From assembly GCF_018476645.1 (NCBI RefSeq), contig NZ_JAHCTB010000001.1:711201-775200 (forward strand): 64,000 nucleotides of DNA, read 5' to 3'. The translations under genes and the position numbers were made by a program. The notes under the pieces were generated by a model. It was not told the origin of the DNA. It searched no databases and saw only the letters and a program-made list of their open reading frames with translations. This document shows positions 19,124 to 25,393 of this stretch, in pieces (positions within the stretch are counted from its first letter, which is position 1; every line of letters begins with the position of its first letter). Source of the stretch: Aequorivita echinoideorum. Its GTDB lineage: Bacteria > Bacteroidota > Bacteroidia > Flavobacteriales > Flavobacteriaceae.

Positions 19124-19198
19124 CCTGTTGTTCTAACCAAACTGAACTAACTCAAATCAAAATTGAGTGTGGGAGTCGAACCCACGACCTACAGCGTG
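19124..19198 (-). tRNA. Permuted Asp-type tRNA: 3' half before 5' half
   Basis: Reading the minus strand: CAC plus anticodon-stem 3' strand GCTGT (19195-19191), variable loop AGGTC (19190-19186), T-arm GTGGG-TTCGACT-CCCAC (19185-19169), acceptor 3' strand ACTCAAT (19168-19162), five linker bases, acceptor 5' strand TTTGAGT (19156-19150), T8-A9, D-arm GTTC-AGTTTGGTTA-GAAC (19147-19130), A26, and anticodon-stem 5' strand ACAGG (19128-19124). Acceptor strands pair 6 of 7; anticodon strands pair 4 of 5 across the permutation; D and T stems are perfect; the variable loop has the normal 5 bases. The break falls in the anticodon loop. The Asp assignment rests on the CACGCTGT match to the complete GTC anticodon arm at 18966-18982. 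It abuts the permuted Leu element. Confidence 0.68.
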
Positions 19199-19203
19199 TG
19201 ATC

Positions 19204-19278
19204 GTTTTTTGGGAAACAACCAAAACCTTCAAGTCAAGTTGGATATAAAACCGCAATGTATTGCTGCAACGGTTTATA
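19204..19278 (-). other. Two hairpins ahead of the permuted tRNAs
   Basis: On the minus strand, TATAAACCG-type pairing (19244-19253 with 19270-19278, one bulged A) encloses an inner GCAAT/ATTGC stem. It is followed by GTTTTGG (19226-19220) pairing with CCAAAA..C (down to 19204). Both lie between the canonical tRNA-like gene and the permuted halves and could be processing or spacer structures. Evidence is by eye only. Confidence 0.35.
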
Positions 19279-19373
19279 CAATGGTGCTATACTGAAACAC
19301 GCAACAAGACTTACTTGATAACTTAAATTCCAAATACCTGAAACTTTTAACTTGAAACTTGAAACTACTTTCG

Positions 19374-19446
19374 CAGTACCGATGGGACTCGAACCCATAC
19401 CTTCCCCATAGACAGTGGGGCGCTCTAGCCTTTGAACTACGGTACT
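19374..19446 (-). tRNA. tRNA-Asp(GUC)-like, canonical cloverleaf
   Basis: A 73-base minus-strand cloverleaf with every stem perfect: acceptor AGTACCG/CGGTACT, T8-A9, D-arm GTTC-AAAGGCTA-GAGC, anticodon arm CCCCA-CTGTCTA-TGGGG (anticodon GTC at 19413-19411), variable loop AAGGT, T-arm ATGGG-TTCGAGT-CCCAT, discriminator G; CCA is not encoded. G73 and G10 fit Asp identity, but position 38 is A where C is expected for Asp tRNAs, and the acceptor sequence is unusual. It may be a divergent or specialised tRNA. It stands 26 bases after the TPR gene stop and upstream, on the same strand, of the permuted tRNA elements and the slipin gene. Confidence 0.75.
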
Positions 19447-19448
19447 AA

Positions 19449-19468
19449 ATTCCTGCGAAAGCAGGAAT
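19449..19468. repeat. GNRA-loop inverted repeat between TPR gene and tRNA
   Basis: ATTCCTGC-GAAA-GCAGGAAT, a perfect 8-bp stem with a GAAA loop. It stands right after the TPR gene stop. It could be a terminator (only a short T-run on the minus side) or a processing structure for the tRNA that begins 3 bases later. Confidence 0.45.
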
Positions 19469-19472
19469 CTCT

Positions 19473-20006
19473 TTATTTTTTCTCCTTTCTTTTAGTTTTA
19501 CTTTTTTTCTTTGCCTTCCTTTTTTTCGGAAGCTTTTTCTTTATTCGTTCAATTTCGTTTTCCGCGAAAGTGATAAAATGATTGTTCAGCCCCAATTTTA
19601 GTCCGCACTTGTATGCTTTCAACGCTTTTTTGTTGCGCTTTTGAGCTTCAAAAAGTTGACCTTGCAAAAGGTTTAATAATGCTTTGTCTGCACCTTTTAA
19701 TAGTAATGCGTAATCCAAAACTTTTTGTGCTTCGTCAAAATCCTCGTTACGTATCAACGTGTAAACGTAATCTGGATAAATTCTTGGAAGCTCCATTTTG
19801 CTGGCAACCGCGGCTTCAAAATAATGCTTGGCAGCTTCAAAATCGTTTAGTTGATCAGCTTGTAAATTCGCCATTAAGCAAAGTGCCTGTACATTTTTTT
19901 CGTCATAAGACAAAGCGTAGTTTAAGGCTTCAATCGCTTCTTCCAAAGCAAAAGGATATGCGTCCAGCGCCTTGAACAAATAAATATTTTGTGTATTTGT
20001 GTCCAT
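19473..20006 (-). CDS. TPR-like repeat protein
   Basis: About 177 residues when started at the ATG 20004-20006 (MDTNTQNIYLFKALDAYPFA). The longer frame upstream begins in non-coding sequence. The body is made of tetratricopeptide-like helix pairs (EEAIEALNYALSYDEKNVQA; DEAQKVLDYALLLKGADKAL; KKALKAYKCGLKLGLNNHF), a protein-interaction scaffold. The C-terminal 25 residues are an extremely basic Lys/Arg tail (KKKLPKKRKAKKKSKTKRKE), which could bind RNA or nucleic acid. It lies just upstream of the tRNA-like/slipin stretch on the same strand, so a functional link to those RNAs is possible but unproven. Confidence 0.78.
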   Translation of the reverse strand: MDTNTQNIYLFKALDAYPFALEEAIEALNYALSYDEKNVQALCLMANLQADQLNDFEAAKHYFEAAVASKMELPRIYPDYVYTLIRNEDFDEAQKVLDYALLLKGADKALLNLLQGQLFEAQKRNKKALKAYKCGLKLGLNNHFITFAENEIERIKKKLPKKRKAKKKSKTKRKEKK

Positions 20007-20098
20007 TACAGTTTTGTTATTACTAGTTTTATCAGAATTGATTCTGAATTCATTTTTCCACTGTAACGGAGAGGGATACGTCAAAAATTGACATAAAA

Positions 20099-20130
20099 AA
20101 ATCCGAAACAGTTTTGTTTGCTTCGGATTT
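20099..20130 (-). terminator. Rho-independent terminator of small ORF B
   Basis: AAATCCGAA (20099-20107) pairs with TTCGGATTT (20122-20130) around a 14-base loop. On the minus strand the stem is followed by a T-run (complement of 20094-20100). It stands 20 bases after the stop of the 26-codon ORF at 20150-20230. Confidence 0.7.
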
Positions 20131-20149
20131 TCATAGAAGAGTTTATTTT

Positions 20150-20230
20150 CTAACTATAATAGTTCCGAAGCTGGTTCTCTGGCGAATCATCTATCCAGTT
20201 TTGTCCTTTTGTGATCGTTAGGTAAAACAT
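20150..20230 (-). CDS. Small ORF B, 26 residues, own promoter and terminator
   Basis: ATG at 20230-20228 to TAG at 20150: MFYLTITKGQNWIDDSPENQ followed by LRNYYS. No family is recognised; it is polar, not a membrane peptide. What supports it is the transcription-unit context: a -33/-7 pair upstream (20325-20328 and 20297-20304), a leader with a GCAGTT/AACTGC hairpin (20264-20292), and a strong terminator just downstream. The unit could instead be a small regulatory RNA with a chance ORF. Confidence 0.5.
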   Translation of the reverse strand: MFYLTITKGQNWIDDSPENQLRNYYS

Positions 20231-20296
20231 AGCTTCTTAGTTTATATATTATTATTTCGTTTTGCAGTTGAAATGTTTTTCTCTAAAACTGCGGTG

Positions 20297-20328
20297 CAAA
20301 TATTAAATGCATTTTTGAATTACACAAA
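20297..20328 (-). promoter_or_regulatory. Promoter of small ORF B
   Basis: Minus strand TTTG (20328-20325), 20-base spacer, AATATTTG (20304-20297), one mismatch to TAnnTTTG, followed by CACC. It shares ATATTTGCACC with the promoter of small ORF A. Confidence 0.5.
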
Positions 20329-20520
20329 TAAAATTTTAATTTATTTCGTTGAAAATTAAATAGTTATATTGAATTTAGGGTGAAGAATTCCTGTTCGGTT
20401 TTTCACGAACTTTGGAATAATCTGCAACGTACTGTCTATCATTTGCTTATTACTCAACTGCTATTTTGGCTTAGATACTTTTCAAATACAATTAATTTTT
20501 AAAAAAAATCCATAAAAAAA

Positions 20521-20542
20521 GGCGCCCGATGTATCGAGCGCC
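20521..20542 (-). terminator. Terminator of small ORF A
   Basis: GGCGC (20521-20525) pairs with GCGCC (20538-20542), with an inner CGAT/ATCG stem. On the minus strand it is followed by a T-run (complement of the A-run at 20513-20520). It ends the short unit containing the 36-codon ORF. Confidence 0.7.
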
Positions 20543-20574
20543 TGTAAAAATCTTTTTATAGGTGTTAAATCACT

Positions 20575-20685
20575 TCAAAAATAATTACATAACGCTCCGT
20601 ATCGTAAAAATGGATCAACCATTTTGCGATATTCAGACTGAAAAATTAGTCCTTTGGGTGTATTATGTAAACTTATGCTTTTCAT
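20575..20685 (-). CDS. Small ORF A, 36 residues, own promoter and terminator
   Basis: ATG at 20685-20683 to TGA at 20575: MKSISLHNTPKGLIFQSEYR followed by KMVDPFLRYGALCNYF. No family is recognised. It has a promoter-like pair (TTTG, 21 bases, CATATTTG) ending 8 bases before the ATG and a GC-rich terminator 33 bases after the stop. So this is a short self-contained transcription unit between the recQ 3' end and small ORF B. It contains no hydrophobic span, so not a typical type I toxin. It may also be a small RNA. Confidence 0.5.
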   Translation of the reverse strand: MKSISLHNTPKGLIFQSEYRKMVDPFLRYGALCNYF

Positions 20686-20692
20686 TATGGTG

Positions 20693-20725
20693 CAAATATG
20701 CGGTAAATTTTGGCTAATTACCAAA
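20693..20725 (-). promoter_or_regulatory. Promoter of small ORF A
   Basis: Minus strand TTTG (20725-20722), 21-base spacer, CATATTTG (20700-20693), one mismatch to TAnnTTTG, then CACC and the ATG at 20685, which implies a nearly leaderless message. Confidence 0.5.
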
Positions 20726-20742
20726 TGATTAGTGAATGGATT

Positions 20743-22821
20743 TTATAAATAAAGTCCCATTTTTATTTTCCAATACTGAAATTTTCCTTCGAAATATTCA
20801 AAATATGGTTTTAATGCCTCAGTGTTTTCAAGTATTTTTTGAGCATTTTTTATTTGTTCGATTTCTTCGGAAGAAATAAATTCAGAAAAGTCAAAATCTT
20901 TGCCCGATTGATGCATTTTTATGAAATGTCCATAAATGGAATCTTCGGAAAGCCCACGTTTTGCTGCAATTTGAGAAGGTGAAAGATTTTCTATTTTAAA
21001 CATTCTATAACTTTTTTCGTGTGAAGGCAAGTCCTTTTCCTGTGCGTCCAAATGTTTATTGATCACTTTTAGAAAATCATCAGCATATTTTTCAAGTTTC
21101 GCATCGCCCACTCCGGAAACCTCGGCAAATTCCTCACGTGTCCGTGGTTTTTTAAATTCCATATCTTCCAAAGTAGCATCGCTGAAAATTACGAATGCGG
21201 GTTTGTCTATTTCCTGTGCTAATTTCATTCGTAAATTGCGCAATTGGTCAAATAATTCGGCACGTTTGCGCGGCGTTTTTTCTGAAGCAACTTGGTTTTT
21301 CTCCTGATTTATATGAGCCAACCGTACTTTTTTTCCTTCAAATAAAACTTTTTTGGCGGAAGGCGAAAGCAACAATCTCCCGTTTTCGTGAAAATGGATT
21401 TCAAGAATTCCCTGATTCAAAAGTTGAATAATGTATTGTTGCAGATCACGCCAGGAAATATCTTTTGCCGCGCCAAAAGTTTTAATATTTTGATATCCTT
21501 TTTCAAAAACCTGCGCGTTTTGCGAACCACGAAGTACGTCTAAAACCATTCCCAATGCTTCCTGTTCCTGCAATCGAGCTACTGCAGAACAAACTTTTTG
21601 GGCGATGAGCGTACCGTCAAAATACTTAGGTGGCGTTTTACAGATATCGCAATTGCCGCAATCTTCGGTTATGTGTTCCCCAAAATAACCGAGCAATGCT
21701 CTTCTTCGGCAGCTCAAGGCTTCGGCATATTGTTGCATTCTTTCCAGTTTTGCCAGTTGATATTCTTCATTGGCGGCACCTTCGGTGAATTTCCGAAGCA
21801 TAATTATATCTGAAAAACTATAAAAAAGAATGGTGTGCGCAGCGAGGCCATCACGTCCACTTCTACCGATTTCCTGATAATACCCATCAATATTCTTGGG
21901 CATATTATAATGGATTACCCAGCGCACGTTGCTCTTGTCGATGCCCATTCCAAAGGCAATTGTGGCTACGATAATGGGTGTAGTGTCGTTCAAAAAAGCA
22001 TCTTGAACCGTATTCCTTTCTTCCGAAGTTAAACCTGCGTGATAGGCTTCAGCTTTGTATCCTTTCGCTTTTAGGGTTGAAGCGAGTTTCTCTGTGCTTT
22101 TTCTGCTCAAACAGTAAATTATGCCGCTCTGTTCTCCACGCTTTGAAAGAAAATTTAAAATTTGTTTGTTGCGATTTTGTCCTGGGCGAACGTCTAAATA
22201 TAAATTTGGCCTATCAAACGAAGCTATAAAAGTATTGGCGTTCGGGATCGAAAGTTGGTTGGCAATATCTATCCGGGTGGCGCGATCTGCCGTTGCGGTG
22301 AGTGCGATTATAGGGGTATTGGGAAATTGCTTTTTTAAATTTCCAAGCTGAGTGTAAGCAGGCCTAAAATCGTGGCCCCAACTGGAAATACAATGTGCTT
22401 CATCAATTGCGAAAAGACTGATTTTAATTGAATTTAAGATGAAATTCAACTGCGGAAGACTTTCTGGAGCAACATAAAGTAATTTCAATTCTCCTTTCTG
22501 AAAATTTTTTAAAACGGTTTGCTGTTCTTCGGAAGGTTGTGAACTGTTGAAAAAAGATGCTGAAATTCCATTAGCTTTTAAAGCGTCAACTTGGTCTTTC
22601 ATCAAAGCAATTAATGGTGAAATTATAACAGCCGTGCCCTCTAAAGCCAAGGCCGGGAGCTGAAAGCACAATGATTTGCCACCGCCAGTAGGCATAATGG
22701 CAATGGTGTCTTTTTTATTTAAAACGTTATTGATTATTTCTTCTTGATTTGGAAGAAACCTATCATAACCAAAATAAGTTTTGAGCAAATCGTTCGTTGT
22801 ATGCTTTGTGTCTGTTTTCAT
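20743..22821 (-). CDS. recQ: ATP-dependent DNA helicase RecQ
   Basis: 692 residues. A 3'-5' DNA helicase for recombination and fork repair. Motifs in order: motif 0 (FGYDRFLPNQEEIINNVL), Walker A (IMPTGGGKSLCFQLPA), DEAH (LFAIDEAHCISSWGHDFRP), SALTAT-like (IIALTATADRATR), motif VI (YYQEIGRSGRDGLAAHTILF). A zinc-binding RQC region follows (CRRRALLGYFGEH; CGNCDICKTPPKYFDG), then an HRDC domain near 525-600 (REEFAEVSGVGDAKLEKYAD), and a C-terminal helix-turn-helix-like region. The upstream gene is ssb on the same strand, but a terminator lies between them, so recQ probably has its own promoter. Confidence 0.97.
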   Translation of the reverse strand: MKTDTKHTTNDLLKTYFGYDRFLPNQEEIINNVLNKKDTIAIMPTGGGKSLCFQLPALALEGTAVIISPLIALMKDQVDALKANGISASFFNSSQPSEEQQTVLKNFQKGELKLLYVAPESLPQLNFILNSIKISLFAIDEAHCISSWGHDFRPAYTQLGNLKKQFPNTPIIALTATADRATRIDIANQLSIPNANTFIASFDRPNLYLDVRPGQNRNKQILNFLSKRGEQSGIIYCLSRKSTEKLASTLKAKGYKAEAYHAGLTSEERNTVQDAFLNDTTPIIVATIAFGMGIDKSNVRWVIHYNMPKNIDGYYQEIGRSGRDGLAAHTILFYSFSDIIMLRKFTEGAANEEYQLAKLERMQQYAEALSCRRRALLGYFGEHITEDCGNCDICKTPPKYFDGTLIAQKVCSAVARLQEQEALGMVLDVLRGSQNAQVFEKGYQNIKTFGAAKDISWRDLQQYIIQLLNQGILEIHFHENGRLLLSPSAKKVLFEGKKVRLAHINQEKNQVASEKTPRKRAELFDQLRNLRMKLAQEIDKPAFVIFSDATLEDMEFKKPRTREEFAEVSGVGDAKLEKYADDFLKVINKHLDAQEKDLPSHEKSYRMFKIENLSPSQIAAKRGLSEDSIYGHFIKMHQSGKDFDFSEFISSEEIEQIKNAQKILENTEALKPYFEYFEGKFQYWKIKMGLYL

Positions 22822-22850
22822 TGCTGTAAAAATAATAGTTCACAAATAAA

Positions 22851-22874
22851 AAGCCCCCATATAAATGGGGGCTT
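22851..22874 (-). terminator. Terminator after ssb
   Basis: AAGCCCCCAT-ATAA-ATGGGGGCTT, a perfect 10-bp stem, with a T-run on the minus strand. It stands 18 bases beyond the ssb stop. Confidence 0.8.
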
Positions 22875-22891
22875 GATTGGCCAGTCATTTT

Positions 22892-23227
22892 TTATTTACT
22901 CCCCAGCATGACTAGCTCATTGCATACTACCTCAGTTATATATCGCTTTACTCCATCTTTGTCATCATAAGATCTTGACGTTAATTTACCTTCGACTGCA
23001 ATTTCTTTTCCTTTGGACACATATTTTTCAATAATTTCGGCAGTTTTTCCCCAAGCTACAATATTGTGCCATTGCGTATCTGTTACGCGGTCACCCTTTT
23101 GGTTTTTGTAGGTTTCATTGGTTGCAATACTGAATTTTGCCAATTTTTTTCCACCGTCAAGATTAATAATTTCTGGGTCGTTCCCTAAATTTCCAATCAA
23201 CTGTACTTTGTTTTTTAGCGTGCTCAT
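22892..23227 (-). CDS. ssb: Single-stranded DNA-binding protein, short form
   Basis: 111 residues of a single OB-fold: MSTLKNKVQLIGNLGNDPEI, DTQWHNIVAWGKTAEIIEKY, VSKGKEIAVEGKLTSRSYDD, then YITEVVCNELVMLGSK. It binds single-stranded DNA during replication and repair. It lacks the usual glycine-rich linker and the acidic C-terminal tip (DDDIPF type) that recruits partner proteins, so it may be an accessory or specialised SSB, not the replication one. A TACATTTG -7 element lies about 60 bases upstream (23287-23294). Terminator directly downstream. Confidence 0.93.
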   Translation of the reverse strand: MSTLKNKVQLIGNLGNDPEIINLDGGKKLAKFSIATNETYKNQKGDRVTDTQWHNIVAWGKTAEIIEKYVSKGKEIAVEGKLTSRSYDDKDGVKRYITEVVCNELVMLGSK

Positions 23228-23286
23228 AATAATAAATTTTAATGTTAAACAATTGATGCTATCGAAGTTGTTATGACTCGACAGGA

Positions 23287-23294
23287 CAAATGTA
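23287..23294 (-). promoter_or_regulatory. -7 element TACATTTG of ssb
   Basis: Minus-strand TACATTTG, an exact TAnnTTTG match 60 bases before the ssb ATG. No well-spaced TTG is seen upstream. Confidence 0.45.
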
Positions 23295-23400
23295 TTTTAC
23301 GCCCCAAAAATTAGCTGGTAGTTACCCATTTACTATCGTTTATAAATGATTGTAAATGTTTGAAAACGGATAAAATTCAGAAATTCAAACTATTATAAAT

Positions 23401-23432
23401 AAAAAAATCTCAGATTTCTCTGAGATTTTTTT
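23401..23432 (-). terminator. Terminator after the ferritin-like pair
   Basis: ATCTCAGA (23407-23414), loop TTTC, TCTGAGAT (23419-23426), flanked by an A-run and a T-run that extend the stem. It lies 25 bases after the stop of the second ferritin-like gene. Confidence 0.8.
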
Positions 23433-23456
23433 CAAGTTAATTTTTGAAATATTTAC

Positions 23457-24263
23457 TTACGCAATAAATATACTTGCTATCGCATTTACTTCGGCCATTG
23501 TTAGTGGCTCATCAAATGCAGCAGTTGTTGCATCATCACCACCAAAACTTCCAAACATTCCGGAAAGATTTACTCCACCTTGCGATAAGTTGTCCTCACC
23601 AGCATATATTGCAGCAAAATCATCTGGAAGGGTATTATTATCTTGAATGATCCAACCTCTTTCTTGACGCATTCTTCTTACTTGTGATGCATGACGTGCT
23701 TCAACGGAGTGAATTTGAAGGGCATATCGCAATAATTCGTTACTGTTTGCCAATGCACCCGCTTGTCCTTTATAAGCGCGAACGCCTGTATCTTCAAATC
23801 CTTGAGCTAAAGCCATAAATGTGGGGTAATCGTTGAAAGGGTCTAACATTAGGTCACCACCTGTAAAGTCAAAAGTTGGCTTTTCGATGGCGTCGTCACC
23901 CAATGCAGCTACAAGAAATGCAACGTGAGAATCTTCGTGTTTCGAAATTTGATTGAAAACAGCTTGATCCTCAGCTGGAATTACACCGCTGTCCAATCCC
24001 ATTTGGTAAAAATCTGCTTCTAAATATTCTAAAGTAAGTGCAAAATTCAAAACATCTGTGTTTGATGCTTGAAACGCTGCAGTCGCCATAGAGCTAGTCG
24101 CGGCTTTAGTTTTTGAACTGGTAGCTGCCAAACCAAATGGAATAGAAGCTAATGCTATACCTTTACCTACGTTCTTAAATTGTTGAAATGAATCTCTTCT
24201 CGAACCTTTTTCATTTAAAAGTTCTTTGTTTGAGAGAATATCTAATATTTTTATAAAATTCAT
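23457..24263 (-). CDS. Ferritin-like domain protein, exported (second of pair)
   Basis: 268 residues. The N-terminus has an Arg-Arg pair (KGSRRDSFQQFKNVGKGIALA) before a weakly hydrophobic stretch, resembling a twin-arginine signal, though the RR is 22 residues in and the core is short. Then comes a four-helix ferritin-like (DUF4439/Ferritin_2 type) domain: NFALTLEYLEADFYQMGLDS, then helices with Glu/His such as QISKHEDSHVAFLVAAL and LQIHSVEARHASQVRRMRQE, which could hold a di-metal site. The enzymatic role is unknown. The gene follows its paralogue by 28 bases with the same domain order, so the pair is one operon. Confidence 0.85.
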   Translation of the reverse strand: MNFIKILDILSNKELLNEKGSRRDSFQQFKNVGKGIALASIPFGLAATSSKTKAATSSMATAAFQASNTDVLNFALTLEYLEADFYQMGLDSGVIPAEDQAVFNQISKHEDSHVAFLVAALGDDAIEKPTFDFTGGDLMLDPFNDYPTFMALAQGFEDTGVRAYKGQAGALANSNELLRYALQIHSVEARHASQVRRMRQERGWIIQDNNTLPDDFAAIYAGEDNLSQGGVNLSGMFGSFGGDDATTAAFDEPLTMAEVNAIASIFIA

Positions 24264-24291
24264 GATTTTGTTTTTTTTAGTTGATAATTAA

Positions 24292-25059
24292 TTACGAGTT
24301 AGGTAAGTTGTTTGCCGTAAATGGCGTTACAACAAAACCGGTGTTAACCACAGCTGTTAAAACATCTGCCGGAGGCGTAGCTTTATCGTAAGCTAGTCCA
24401 CTTCCACCAATATCAACCAATACCATATCACTTGCAAAATTGGTAGAACCTGGGCTAATTAAATCTCTAATTGCAGAGGCATGACGAGCTTCTACTGAAA
24501 CTATTTTGCCAGCAAGTGTCAAATAAGTTAGACCTGCTGAATCGCTTACATCTATTAGTTCCCCAGCACCATTATAGGCACTAACACCAGTGTCTTCCAG
24601 AATTTGAGAAATATTTAATACGTTGTCTCTGCTTCCGAAGTCAACAGTAGAAAAATCAAATTCCAAATCTGGAAGAACCAAACTTGTATCACTACCTACT
24701 GCCGCAGTAATAGCAGTTTTAAAGAATTCTCTATGGATAACTTCGTGATTTCTAAGGTCTTCAAAGATTTGCTTTTCACTTGAAGGAGCACCTGCCCAAT
24801 AAGAACCATCCAAAACACGCTCGTAAAAAGCGGCTTCAAGTTGTTCTAATGCATATGCGTAATTAAGAATCCCTAAATTACCAGGGCCTAAATCGAATAC
24901 TTCTGGATCCGGTTCTGGCATAGGCTGATCATCGTCATCGCTACATCCTGTCATAAACAGAAATCCTGATCCTACGATTGCAGCACCACTTAATTTTAGG
25001 AAATTCCTTCGATCATTTCGGATCGAATTCTGTAAATTGTTACTCTTCATTTTTTTCAT
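24292..25059 (-). CDS. Ferritin-like domain lipoprotein, Tat signal (first of pair)
   Basis: 255 residues. The signal has twin arginine (NDRRNFLKLSGAAIVGSGFL) ending in a lipobox (FMTGC), followed by an acidic linker (DDDDQPMPEPDPEV), so a Tat-exported lipoprotein is likely. The ferritin-like domain follows: LNYAYALEQLEAAFYERVLD, LRNHEVIHREFFKTAI, LAGKIVSVEARHASAIRDLI. The Glu and Glu-x-x-His positions match those of the downstream paralogue. Folded export through Tat would fit a metal cofactor loaded in the cytoplasm; this is inference. It is the first gene of the pair and has an AT-rich upstream region. Confidence 0.87.
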   Translation of the reverse strand: MKKMKSNNLQNSIRNDRRNFLKLSGAAIVGSGFLFMTGCSDDDDQPMPEPDPEVFDLGPGNLGILNYAYALEQLEAAFYERVLDGSYWAGAPSSEKQIFEDLRNHEVIHREFFKTAITAAVGSDTSLVLPDLEFDFSTVDFGSRDNVLNISQILEDTGVSAYNGAGELIDVSDSAGLTYLTLAGKIVSVEARHASAIRDLISPGSTNFASDMVLVDIGGSGLAYDKATPPADVLTAVVNTGFVVTPFTANNLPNS

Positions 25060-25393
25060 AACGGTTCTACTTTTTAGTTAATTGTTAAATGTACGTTCAT
25101 AACTTCCGCACAGTTTTTATATTTCAGTTAAACTTTTGTTACAACAATCACATTCTATGTTAAAAGGATTTTGTTTTTCTTAATAATTGTTAAAAAAAAG
25201 CCTTATCAACATCATTTCGAAAACATTTAGAATGAAATCTTAATATTTCAAATCAAACGTGAATGTGTAATATGTACGAATAAGTTGCTGACCTTGGTTT
25301 TCAAAAACTAAAAGAATCTTTCAAAATGACTGATTTCTATATTATGAAATATTGAGATTATATAATTCGTATTTTTAAAACTTAAAACGTAGG
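25060..25393. other. AT-rich intergenic region between divergent genes
   Basis: 334 bases between the ferritin-like pair and the M28 peptidase, transcribed away from each other. It presumably holds both promoters, but I see no exact TAnnTTTG box, no RNA gene, no long repeat and no ORF with support. The plus side ends in TTGAGATTATATAATTCGTA, a weak promoter candidate. Confidence 0.4.

Noticed and set aside
19041..19198. Ordinary decayed tRNA pseudogenes
   Set aside because: Considered, but stems that can form only between permuted halves (acceptor, anticodon, variable arm) are kept, which simple decay would not produce. Not fully excluded without comparison.
19041..19198. tmRNA or two-piece tmRNA
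   Set aside because: No tag ORF, the D-arms are full tRNA type with GG loops, and the acceptor lacks the Ala G-U signature.
19063..19248. 61-codon plus-strand ORF over the tRNA-like cluster
   Set aside because: Its peptide (GAGIEPAI..., CGSRTHDL...) is the well-known false translation of the antisense strand of tRNA T-arms; no promoter.
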